Assembly (NCBI GenBank): GCA_020444515.1
Contig: JAHLKX010000002.1
Coordinates: 1 to 64,000 of the forward strand
Reading direction: 5' to 3'
Source: Bacteroidota bacterium
Lineage (GTDB): Bacteria > Bacteroidota > Bacteroidia > Bacteroidales > JAADJA01
Length of the DNA stretch: 64,000 nt
The notes below the pieces were generated by a model. The model made no database searches and was not told the DNA's origin. It worked only from the letters and a program-made list of their open reading frames with translations. Positions 16,394 to 24,197 of the stretch are shown in pieces (within the stretch, counting starts at the first letter, position 1; every line of letters begins with the position of its first letter). A program made the translations under genes and the position numbers.

Positions 16394-17641
16394 ATGAATA
16401 AAGACCTCCTAAAGAAGATCATCATCGAAAACCAGGAACGCATTCCCGGCTTAAAGGTATTTCCAAGGGGGGTTAATATTTCTGACGACACATCCACTAT
16501 TATCACAGGACCACGTCGTGCAGGAAAAACCTATATGCTGTACGGTACGATCCAGCAATTGCTCGAAAAAGGGAATGATATAAGCGAAATTTTATATATC
16601 AATTTTGAAGATGAACGACTCCTTGAAATGAGTACGAAGGACCTTGACACCATCCTGGAAAGTTATAAGGAGTTATACAATAAAACACCCTTTATTTTTC
16701 TTGATGAAATTCAGAATATCAATGCCTGGCAGAAGTTTGCCAGACGACTGGCTGATACCGGTTACATGACCATGATCACTGGCAGCAATGCGCAAATGTT
16801 GAGTGCTGATATGGCTTCAACACTGGGTGGCAGGTATATGATCCGGGAAATCGATACCCTGTCATTTTCTGAGTACCTACAATTTCAAGGTATTCATAGT
16901 AATGAAAATACATTGTACACGGGTACCCGTTTTGAAATTCAACAACATTTTGAAGACTATTTTACTTTTGGTGGATTCCCCGAACTTTATCGAATAAGTA
17001 ATAAAAAAGAATACCTCAGCAATATTTTCCAAAAGATATTTCTTGGGGATATTATCGCCCGGTATCAAATACGAAATTCACATGCTTTAAAGATCATGGT
17101 AAAAAAGCTGGCCGAAAGCACCATGGATGAAGTCAGTTACCGGCGCATCAGGAATATTGTTCAATCCACAGGTATTGCAGTGGGTACCAACACATTGATA
17201 GAATATATCAATTATTTCAAGGAGGCTTTCCTGATGAATGAGTTGAATAATTTCGGAGCGAAGATCTCTTCCAGGGAAACGAAAAAGAAATTTTATTTCC
17301 GGGATCATGGGTTGTTGACCTTATTCCTGCAAGATCCGGATTCAGCATTACTTGAGACTTTGGTTTACAATCATTTAAGATCAAAACATTCAGATCAGCT
17401 TTATTACTTACGGAATAACTATGAAGTTGATTTTATGGTACCGGGTGTATCCCTAACCCAGGTTGCTTATTCGCTGACCAATAATAATACAAAGACCCGG
17501 GAACTGCAATCCTTGAAAAAAGCTGCCGAAGCATTGAATATCGGAAAGCTGCAAATAATAACCAAATCAGAGGAAGAGCAAATAGAGTTGGATGACAAAA
17601 AAGTCGATGTCATTCCGGTTTGGAAATGGCTTTTGGAATAA
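16394..17641 (+). CDS. AAA+ family ATPase with DUF4143 (PD-(D/E)xK-like) C-terminal domain
   Basis: Protein of 415 aa. Walker A GPRRAGKT is at residues 39-46 and Walker B IFLDEIQ includes Asp104 and Glu105. A sensor-like TGSNAQML motif follows. Residues 200-415 form DUF4143, including a nuclease-like segment (LETLVYNHLR...YYLRNNYEVDFMV). Such proteins are very common in Bacteroidota and archaea and their role is unclear; they often behave as mobile accessory genes. Here the gene stands alone between direct-repeat blocks (16053-16345 and 17699-17850) and interrupts the polysaccharide genes, which supports recent insertion. No link to capsule synthesis is evident. Confidence 0.9.
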   Translation: MNKDLLKKIIIENQERIPGLKVFPRGVNISDDTSTIITGPRRAGKTYMLYGTIQQLLEKGNDISEILYINFEDERLLEMSTKDLDTILESYKELYNKTPFIFLDEIQNINAWQKFARRLADTGYMTMITGSNAQMLSADMASTLGGRYMIREIDTLSFSEYLQFQGIHSNENTLYTGTRFEIQQHFEDYFTFGGFPELYRISNKKEYLSNIFQKIFLGDIIARYQIRNSHALKIMVKKLAESTMDEVSYRRIRNIVQSTGIAVGTNTLIEYINYFKEAFLMNELNNFGAKISSRETKKKFYFRDHGLLTLFLQDPDSALLETLVYNHLRSKHSDQLYYLRNNYEVDFMVPGVSLTQVAYSLTNNNTKTRELQSLKKAAEALNIGKLQIITKSEEEQIELDDKKVDVIPVWKWLLE

Positions 17642-17698
17642 ACGGAAATATTTCAAAAAATTCTGATAGGACCAATGGCAACCGAGACCGATGGATGG

Positions 17699-17850
17699 AG
17701 TGAGGGGGGTGACTGGGAGTTATGGGAATAAGGGTATAGGATGATTGAGGGAAGCCTGCAAGCTAAAGGCTAACGGCTAAAAACTAACAGCTTTCAACCT
17801 GCAACCCGTAACTCGCATCTCGCATAACTTAGAACTTTTATAAATAAGGT
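17699..17850 (+). repeat. Right direct-repeat block flanking the DUF4143 ATPase gene
   Basis: Matches the ordered segments of 16053-16345: TGAGGGGGGTGACTGGGAG, TTATGGGAATAAGGGTATAGG, GATTGAGGGAAG, AGCTAAAGGCTAAC and CAACCCGTAACTCGCATCTCGCA. It fills most of the spacer 17642-17961. Confidence 0.75.
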
Positions 17851-17961
17851 GTAACACATACTAAAAACACAAAAAAGTTGATTAATAATAGTACTTCGCT
17901 GAAAAGAAGAAAAGCCGATTTGTCCACAAGGCAAATTATTATTAATCTAAACTTTTTAGCT

Positions 17962-18351
17962 ATGTCTTTAAAAATCAAAGCCGTTCAGCGGAAAAACCCG
18001 CAGGACCCCGCAGCAACCCCATTGTGGTATGCATCAGCAATCAGTTCAGGAAAAGTAGACATTGATGACCTCGCCGAGGGCATCGCCCTGGCCTCCACCA
18101 TGAGCCGCGCCGACATTTACGGTGTAATTGTCGCCATGGTTGATGAAGTGGTCACCCACCTGGCCGAAGGCAAGATCGTAACCCTGGGCAAGCTGGGAAC
18201 CCTGCGAATGACTGTGAACAGTGATGGCACGGATGCCGCCGACAAGGTGTCGTCAAGCCTCGTGAAAAAGATCAATGTGCGTTACCGCGCTGGTTCCGAT
18301 ATCGCCAACAAGGTGAAATCGATCAAACTGGAAAAGGTCTCCGCTACTTGA
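17962..18351 (+). CDS. HU-like DNA-binding protein
   Basis: Protein of 129 aa from the ATG at 17962 (MSLKIKAVQRKNPQ); an upstream TTG at 17878 would add 28 unlikely residues. The sequence matches the HU-like family of Bacteroidota: an N-terminal strand, an ATPLWYASAISSGKVD segment, helices containing SRADIYGVIVAMVDEVVTHLAEGKIVTLGKLGTLRM, and a basic C-terminal RYRAGSDIANKVKSIKLEK tail. These proteins share the HU/IHF fold, with the family's usual GxxVxLxxxGxF element seen as GKIVTLGKLGTL. Whether it acts as a general nucleoid protein or a local regulator of the cluster cannot be told. It is followed by two stem-loops. Confidence 0.85.
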   Translation: MSLKIKAVQRKNPQDPAATPLWYASAISSGKVDIDDLAEGIALASTMSRADIYGVIVAMVDEVVTHLAEGKIVTLGKLGTLRMTVNSDGTDAADKVSSSLVKKINVRYRAGSDIANKVKSIKLEKVSAT

Positions 18352-18358
18352 TCTTAAG

Positions 18359-18431
18359 GGTCCTTCTCCGAATCAGCCGGTGGGCTGAGAAGGAGAATCC
18401 AATGCGTTCCTGCCCCGGCGGGGACGCATCG
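18359..18431 (+). terminator. Two consecutive stem-loops after the HU-like gene
   Basis: The first (about 18363-18396) pairs CCTTCTC with GAGAAGG around an inner CAGCC/GGCTG stem. The second (about 18402-18430) pairs ATGCGT with ACGCAT around an inner CCCCGGCGGGG. Neither is followed by a long T run, so factor-independent termination is uncertain. Confidence 0.45.
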
Positions 18432-18545
18432 TTTCCCCGAAAGCCGAAGAGCTAAGCGCCAAAAGCCAAAAGCAAGAACCAACAGCTAAAGGCTAAAAAT
18501 CAATGACCAAAAGATACCAACTAGAAACCAGAAGCCAGCAACCAG
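18432..18545 (+). repeat. AGC/CCAG-type short repeats before the polysaccharide cluster
   Basis: Units such as AGCCGAAG, AGCTAAG, CGCCAAAAGCCAAAAGC, AACCAACAGCTAAAGGCTAAA and ACCAGAAGCCAGCAACCAGC run through this stretch. Bases 18546-18693 are an AT-rich leader before the first gene of the cluster; I see no clear -33/-7 pair there. Confidence 0.7.
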
Positions 18546-18693
18546 CATAATGTCGTATATTTTCATCAAAATCTCTGATATTTTTCAAAAAAAGTCTAAT
18601 ATTTTCTCAGGATGTTCAGCAACATTTTGTGAATTGATGCGGGAGAGTTTGGCAATTATTCTTTTCGAATATAAAATTCAATAAAACAATATT

Positions 18694-19665
18694 ATGAAAG
18701 TATTAGTAACAGGAGGTGCCGGATACATTGGTAGTGTCCTGGTGCGGCAATTATTAAATCTGGATCATCAGGTCAGGGTGCTTGATTTGCTCAATTTTGG
18801 CGGTGAATCCATCGTGGAATTAATGAACGATCCGAATTTTGAATTTATCAAAGGTGATGTACGCAATCCGGATGATCAGGAAAAAACCCTGGAGGGTATG
18901 GATGCCGTTGTCAACCTTGCTGCCATCGTTGGTGATCCGGCTTGTGCAAAGCAACCTGATTTGGCCAGGGAAACCAATCTGGAAGCAACCAAGACATTAT
19001 ATACAATGGCCAATAAAAAGGGATTGAAGAAATTTGTTTTTGCCTCTACCTGTTCTAATTATGGAAAGATGTCCGACCCCAATTCCTATGTGAATGAAGA
19101 ATCTGAACTCTCACCGGTATCACTTTATGCTGAAACCAAAGTCGCAGGAGAGATATTTCTTCTAAGTCAGGATAGAAACAATGTTTGTAAACCTACCTGC
19201 CTCCGTTTTTCAACGGTTTATGGCTTAAGTCCGCGCATCCGTTTCGATTTAACGGTGAATGAATTTACAAGAGATGTAGCGATGGGTAAGGAGCTGGTTA
19301 TTTTCGGGGAACAATTCTGGCGGCCCTATTGTCATGTATTTGACCTGGCCAGGAGTGTAGTGCAGGTTTTAGAAAGTGATGAAGAAAAAACAGCATTCGA
19401 AGTCTTCAATGTAGGAGACACCAATGAAAATTATCAGAAACAAATGTTGGCTGATGAAATTAAAAAACAAATACCGGAGGCTAAGATAAGCTATGTAAAA
19501 AAAGATGAAGATCCCCGCGATTACAGGGTTTCTTTTAAAAAAATAAATGAACAACTTGAATTTAATATATCAAAAACGGTTCCTGAAGGAATTGCACAGG
19601 TGATCCAGGTTATTCAGGATGGTTTTCTGGAAGATCCATACAATAAAAGGTACAAAAACATTTAG
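18694..19665 (+). CDS. NAD-dependent epimerase/dehydratase (extended SDR)
   Basis: Sugar-nucleotide-modifying SDR of 323 aa. The NAD motif GGAGYIG is at residues 7-13, AAIVGDPAC lies near residue 80, and the active-site Tyr145-x3-Lys149 is in SLYAETK. The usual serine region reads ASTCSNYG. The exact reaction (4-epimerase, 4-reductase or 4,6-dehydratase) cannot be assigned; the ACxKQPDLARETN segment is typical of a family commonly found next to aminotransferases and keto-sugar enzymes. It opens the AT-rich cluster and is followed after one base by the LegC-like aminotransferase, so the two are surely co-transcribed. Confidence 0.85.
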   Translation: MKVLVTGGAGYIGSVLVRQLLNLDHQVRVLDLLNFGGESIVELMNDPNFEFIKGDVRNPDDQEKTLEGMDAVVNLAAIVGDPACAKQPDLARETNLEATKTLYTMANKKGLKKFVFASTCSNYGKMSDPNSYVNEESELSPVSLYAETKVAGEIFLLSQDRNNVCKPTCLRFSTVYGLSPRIRFDLTVNEFTRDVAMGKELVIFGEQFWRPYCHVFDLARSVVQVLESDEEKTAFEVFNVGDTNENYQKQMLADEIKKQIPEAKISYVKKDEDPRDYRVSFKKINEQLEFNISKTVPEGIAQVIQVIQDGFLEDPYNKRYKNI

Positions 19666-19666
19666 T

Positions 19667-20812
19667 ATGCAGGAAATTGTCGATTTTATCAGACAGCTTT
19701 ATAATAGCAGTGAATTTATTCCCCTGCATGCTCCTGTCTTTATGGGTAACGAAAAGAAATACCTGAATGAGTGTATAGATTCTACTTTTGTTTCTTATGT
19801 TGGAAAATTCGTCACTCAGTTTGAAGAAATGACAGCTTCTTATACGGGTGCTAAACATGCAGTTGCCGTTGTAAATGGTACAGCTGCACTTCAAATTGCA
19901 CTAACTGTAACCGGAGTGGAAAAAGGTGATGAAGTGATCACCCAGCCACTCACTTTTGTAGCCACGGCCAATGCCATTGTGCATGCCGGCGCACAGCCTG
20001 TTTTTGTAGATGTGGACCGAGATACTTTGGGCATGTCACCGGAAAGCCTGAGTGATTTCCTGAATAAGAATACGTCATTTAATAAAGGTGTGTGTTTTAA
20101 TAAAATCACCGGAAAACCCATCAAAGCCATTGTGCCGGTGCATATTTTCGGACACCCCTGCCGGATTACAGAAATAGTTGAAATTGCTCGAAAATATAAT
20201 ATTAAGGTTGTAGAAGATTCAGCAGAGTCATTGGGTTCTTATTATCAGGGACAACATACAGGGACTTTTGGAGAAGTTGGTATTTTAAGTTATAACGGCA
20301 ATAAAACGATCACAACCGGTGGCGGTGGAATGATCATTACTGATAATGAAGATTTGGCTAAAAGGGCAAAACATATAACGACTACAGCAAAAGTACCCCA
20401 CCCCTGGGAATATGTACATGATGAAATTGCTTACAACTACCGGTTGACCAACTTGAATGCAGCTGTGGGCGTAGCACAAATGGAACAAATTGAAGAAATC
20501 CTTGAAAATAAAAGAAAAACGGCTCAGAAATACCAGACATTCTTTGAAATGAAAAATGCTGTTGATTTTATTAAGGAACCAATAAATTCCCACTCTAATT
20601 ATTGGCTAAATGCAATACTTTTTAACAATAGAAATGAACGCGATGCATTCCTGAAATATACAAATGAAAGGGGTATTATGACAAGGCCGATTTGGCAATT
20701 GATGAACAAACTTAAAATGTTTAAAAATGCACAAACCGATGACTTAATTAATGCCGAATGGTTGGAGCATAGAGTTGTTAACGTACCAAGCAGTATTAAA
20801 ATCCTAAATTAA
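19667..20812 (+). CDS. LegC-type PLP-dependent sugar aminotransferase (DegT/DnrJ/EryC1 family)
   Basis: Protein of 381 aa from ATG 19667, one base after the preceding stop; an in-frame ATG at 19619 would overlap the upstream gene. It has the LegC-like opening IPLHAPVFMGNEKKYLNECIDS and FVSYVGKFV, then VVNGTAALQIAL, VPVHIFGHPC, DSAESLGS, and the PLP lysine in SYNGNKT (Lys213). LegC enzymes aminate the C4 keto group of a nucleotide 4-keto-6-deoxy-HexNAc in legionaminic acid synthesis. Here no NeuB or hydrolysing 2-epimerase follows, so the amino sugar may instead be used directly or feed the unusual aldolase pathway next door. A GDP-perosamine-synthase-like role is an alternative. Confidence 0.85.
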   Translation: MQEIVDFIRQLYNSSEFIPLHAPVFMGNEKKYLNECIDSTFVSYVGKFVTQFEEMTASYTGAKHAVAVVNGTAALQIALTVTGVEKGDEVITQPLTFVATANAIVHAGAQPVFVDVDRDTLGMSPESLSDFLNKNTSFNKGVCFNKITGKPIKAIVPVHIFGHPCRITEIVEIARKYNIKVVEDSAESLGSYYQGQHTGTFGEVGILSYNGNKTITTGGGGMIITDNEDLAKRAKHITTTAKVPHPWEYVHDEIAYNYRLTNLNAAVGVAQMEQIEEILENKRKTAQKYQTFFEMKNAVDFIKEPINSHSNYWLNAILFNNRNERDAFLKYTNERGIMTRPIWQLMNKLKMFKNAQTDDLINAEWLEHRVVNVPSSIKILN

Positions 20813-20818
20813 TTTATT

Positions 20819-22366
20819 ATGAAAACGAAAAACTTCGAAGTACTTGATTGCACCCTGCGTGATGGCGGTTATTATACCAATTGGGATTTTGATGACGAAA
20901 TAGTAGAGCGTTACCTGAAGAACATAGATAAGCTGCCTGTGGACATCATAGAAATTGGATATCGAAGTATGCCTGAAAAAGATTACAAAGGCAAGTATTT
21001 TTATCTCCCGGATTTCGTCCTTGTTAAAATAGAAAAACTGAACATCAGTAAGGAAATTGCTATCATGTTCAATGAAAAAAGTGTTATACCTGAGCATCTG
21101 GATGTTTTGTTACCAGGATTGAAGCCAGTGGTATCTATTATCCGACTGGCAGTAAACCCTGAAAACTTTGATCGGGCTGTAATATTGGCAAAAGCTATTA
21201 AAGATAAAGGTTTTGATGTTACTTTTAATATGATGTATATGTCAAAGTATTATAAGGACGAAGCCTTTCTAAATAAACTCTCCCAAGCTGATGGTATTGT
21301 AAGGTATTTAAACCTGGTGGATTCATATGGTGGCTTACTTCCCAATCAGGTTAAAGAATTGGTTGAAGTAGTTAAATCAAAGACAAAAATTACCTTAGGG
21401 TATCACGGACATAACAATCTTGAGCTGGGTATGGCAAACTCATTGGTTGCGCTTGAAGCAGGATGTGAAATAGTGGATGGGACCATTACCGGTATGGGAA
21501 GAGGTGCAGGAAACTTAAAAACCGAATTGCTTTTAACGCATTTGGTTTCGCAAGGAATAGTTGATTTTGATTTTAATGCACTTTCAGCACTCGTTGAGGA
21601 ATTTGAAGAAATGCAAAAACATTATGGCTGGGGTACGAACCTACCATATATGGTTTCTGGGGCAAATTCTTTACCCCAGAGTGATGTAATGGAGTGGGTA
21701 ACGCAACGATGGTATTCATTTAACAGTATTATCCGGGCATTGCATATCCAAAAAGCGGGAGAAGACGATAACCTTAAATTATCGCTTTTTAAACCCGAAA
21801 AGAATTTTAAATATGTGATAATTATTGGTGGAGGCCTATCTGCCGTCAAGCACGCCGAAGCCGTAAAGCAATTTATTAAAAGCCTTGATGATGTCTGTAT
21901 TGTGCATGCCAGCTCAAAAAATGCCAAAAGCTATGAAGACGTAAATTGTAAGCAGTTTTATTGTCTGGTAGGAAATGAAGGACACCGACTTGAAAAAGTA
22001 TTTAATGATTTAAAAACATTTCATGGAGAATGCATTCTGCCTCCTTTTCCCAGAAAAATGGGTACTTATATTCCAGAAGTTTTAAGAAATAACTCTTTTG
22101 AACTGGAGAAGGTTAATTTTACAGATAAGTATAAAGATGCACATACATCATTGGCATTGCAAACTGCAATTGATTTGCAAGCTGAATTTGTTTATTTAGT
22201 TGGTTATGATGGGTATAACAAATCAGAAATAACCAGTAAAGAACAGGCTTTAATATCTGAGAATGAATATTTATTTGGTCGAATGATAAATTACAACTTC
22301 CAATTTAAAAGCCTTTTAAAAACTAATTATACTCTTATAGTAGATTCTATTTACGCAAAAGTTTAA
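20819..22366 (+). CDS. HMGL-type (DRE-TIM) aldolase fused to a C-terminal Rossmann-like domain
   Basis: Two-part protein of 515 aa. Residues 1-300 are a DRE-TIM barrel: LDCTLRDGG at 9-17 provides the catalytic Arg14 and metal ligand Asp15, and HGHNN at 196-200 gives the metal-binding histidines. This is the layout of 4-hydroxy-2-oxovalerate aldolase-like enzymes, which join or split pyruvate and an aldehyde. Residues about 325-515 form a separate domain starting with VIIIGGGLSAVKHAEAVKQ and including a conserved-looking LVGYDGYN segment; it resembles the DUF115-type Rossmann domain of Maf-like proteins, though I hold that loosely. It starts 6 bases after the aminotransferase and is followed by a CMP-sugar synthetase and a KDG-kinase-like gene, so a role in making a keto-deoxy sugar acid is inferred. 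Confidence 0.8.
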   Translation: MKTKNFEVLDCTLRDGGYYTNWDFDDEIVERYLKNIDKLPVDIIEIGYRSMPEKDYKGKYFYLPDFVLVKIEKLNISKEIAIMFNEKSVIPEHLDVLLPGLKPVVSIIRLAVNPENFDRAVILAKAIKDKGFDVTFNMMYMSKYYKDEAFLNKLSQADGIVRYLNLVDSYGGLLPNQVKELVEVVKSKTKITLGYHGHNNLELGMANSLVALEAGCEIVDGTITGMGRGAGNLKTELLLTHLVSQGIVDFDFNALSALVEEFEEMQKHYGWGTNLPYMVSGANSLPQSDVMEWVTQRWYSFNSIIRALHIQKAGEDDNLKLSLFKPEKNFKYVIIIGGGLSAVKHAEAVKQFIKSLDDVCIVHASSKNAKSYEDVNCKQFYCLVGNEGHRLEKVFNDLKTFHGECILPPFPRKMGTYIPEVLRNNSFELEKVNFTDKYKDAHTSLALQTAIDLQAEFVYLVGYDGYNKSEITSKEQALISENEYLFGRMINYNFQFKSLLKTNYTLIVDSIYAKV

Positions 22367-22374
22367 AGGATTAA

Positions 22375-23082
22375 ATGAACAAATCATTATCAGTTTTTCT
22401 TCCAACAAGAAAAGGAAGTCAAAGAGTAAATAATAAAAGTACACGACCTTTTTCTATCTTTAAAGAGGGGGGGCTGCTCGAATTGAAACTATCACAATTA
22501 ATTAAAATAGATTCTTTTGATGAAATTATTGTATCTTCAAATGATGAAAAGAGTTTGCAAATTGCGGAGAAATTCTACACCAAATCATCAAAAATTAGGA
22601 TTGTGAAAAGACCAGATTCGTTGGCAAATGCTGAAACTAAGCTCACAGAACTTATTAAATACGCAGGAGGGCTATGTAAGAGTGAGCATATATTATGGAC
22701 GCATGTTACTTCTCCATTTATTGATATGGATGATTACTATAAATCAATTAATACTTATTTTAGAGTAATTGAAAGCGATTTCGACTCACTGATGTCTGTA
22801 AAAAAACTGCAGACTTTTATTTGGGATAAAGAAAGCAATGATATTATTAATAGAAAGAATCAAGAAAAATGGCCCCGTACTCAGGATTTAAAAATATTGT
22901 ATGAAATTGATAGTGGAATATTTATCACCTCAAAAGAGATTTATTTAAAGTCAATAGATAGGATAGGTTCAAAGCCATATTTATATGAAATGGATGACAT
23001 AAAATCATTTGATATTGATTGGCCAAAAGATTTTGAAATTGCTGAAATCTTATTTGATCATTTAAAAGAAAAAATGAAATGA
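22375..23082 (+). CDS. CMP-sugar-acid synthetase (acylneuraminate cytidylyltransferase family)
   Basis: Protein of 235 aa. The N-terminal CTP-binding signature is FLPTRKGSQRVNNKSTRPF, a variant of the family's IPARxGSKRIxxKN. A DEIIVSSNDEKSLQIAE segment follows, then an ILWTHVTSPFID motif, a C-terminal DIDW metal-binding motif and a final helix. The family activates 2-keto-3-deoxy sugar acids (Neu5Ac, Kdn, legionaminic acid, Kdo-like) as CMP esters. It has a good AAGGA ribosome binding site and overlaps the kinase gene by 4 bases (ATGA), so aldolase, synthetase and kinase appear translationally coupled. Confidence 0.85.
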   Translation: MNKSLSVFLPTRKGSQRVNNKSTRPFSIFKEGGLLELKLSQLIKIDSFDEIIVSSNDEKSLQIAEKFYTKSSKIRIVKRPDSLANAETKLTELIKYAGGLCKSEHILWTHVTSPFIDMDDYYKSINTYFRVIESDFDSLMSVKKLQTFIWDKESNDIINRKNQEKWPRTQDLKILYEIDSGIFITSKEIYLKSIDRIGSKPYLYEMDDIKSFDIDWPKDFEIAEILFDHLKEKMK

Positions 23083-24107
23083 TAACCACTTTTGGTGAAA
23101 TCATGCTAAGAATCACACCTCAAGATGCAGGAGAGCGGATTCTGCAATCAGACAGCTTTAGGATAGAGCCCGGTGGAAGTGAGTCAAATGTGGCTATTGC
23201 CCTGGCGAATTTAGGAATGGAAACTCAATTCATTACTAGTTTACCGGATAATACACTTTCAGATAAAACTATACGGTATTTAAAAGAACATAATGTCTTA
23301 CCATGTATTTCAAAAATAGGCTCCCGGCTTGGCGTTTATTGGACAGAGACGGGAATAGGTCCTCGTAATTCATTTGTCATTTACGACAGGGATAATTCAG
23401 CATTTAGTCAGGCACAATACCATTACTTTAACTGGAATGAGATATTGCGAAAAACTGAATGGTTTCACTTTTCAGGCATTTCTCCTGCTGTGAGTGAATC
23501 GGTTGCTAGTCTTTTGCAGCGGGTTGTGAATGAATGTAATTGTCATTACTCCGTAGACTTAAACTATCGTAAAAGATTATGGAACTGGACAGGTAGAGAT
23601 CCTGAACACAACAATAAAGTAATGACAGGATTGTGTAAAAAAGCAAAATTAATTTCTGGAAACGAATCTGACTTTTCAGATATTTTTGGAATTGACAGTA
23701 CAAAAAAAAATTTAGATGACAAATATTTTGAAATAGCGGAAAAAGCGCTTGATAAGTTTCCTTTTACTAAATTTATATCCATTAGCAACCGGCAATCAAT
23801 TTCAGCAACAAGAAATGACTGGAATGGATTTTTGTTTGTTAATGGAAATGGGGAAATACAAATTTTTAAAAGTCATGCCTATCAATTAGACAATGTCATC
23901 GACCGCGTAGGAACAGGTGATAGCTTTGTTGCAGGAATTATCTATGGCCTGCTTAACTTTGGAATAGAAAAGTCCCAAAAAACAATAGATTTTGCTACTA
24001 CACTGGCTGCATTAAATCATACGACTAAAGGAGATGCAAGTACATTTAGTGAAAAAGATGTGTTTGATGTCATGAAAGCAAAAGGTTCCGGTAGGATTGT
24101 TAGGTAG
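23079..24107 (+). CDS. PfkB-family sugar kinase, 2-keto-3-deoxygluconate kinase-like
   Basis: Ribokinase-fold kinase of 342 aa. It opens with TFGEIMLRITP and GGSESNVAIALANLG, the KDG-kinase version of the N-terminal signature, followed by SVDLNYRKRLW. The anion hole and catalytic base are in GTGDS at residues 278-282 (Asp281). KDG kinases phosphorylate 2-keto-3-deoxy sugar acids at the terminal hydroxyl. Its ATG overlaps the stop of the CMP-synthetase gene. A catabolic Entner-Doudoroff-type kinase would be odd inside a capsule cluster; a role on the same keto-deoxy acid as its two upstream neighbours is more consistent. Confidence 0.85.
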   Translation: MITTFGEIMLRITPQDAGERILQSDSFRIEPGGSESNVAIALANLGMETQFITSLPDNTLSDKTIRYLKEHNVLPCISKIGSRLGVYWTETGIGPRNSFVIYDRDNSAFSQAQYHYFNWNEILRKTEWFHFSGISPAVSESVASLLQRVVNECNCHYSVDLNYRKRLWNWTGRDPEHNNKVMTGLCKKAKLISGNESDFSDIFGIDSTKKNLDDKYFEIAEKALDKFPFTKFISISNRQSISATRNDWNGFLFVNGNGEIQIFKSHAYQLDNVIDRVGTGDSFVAGIIYGLLNFGIEKSQKTIDFATTLAALNHTTKGDASTFSEKDVFDVMKAKGSGRIVR

Positions 24108-24197
24108 ATTTTTAATTATTTAAGCAAAGGTGACATATATAATTCAGAAAAATCATTGTAGATGTTTTAATCAATCTACTCAGTGCTCAGTCTCTCA

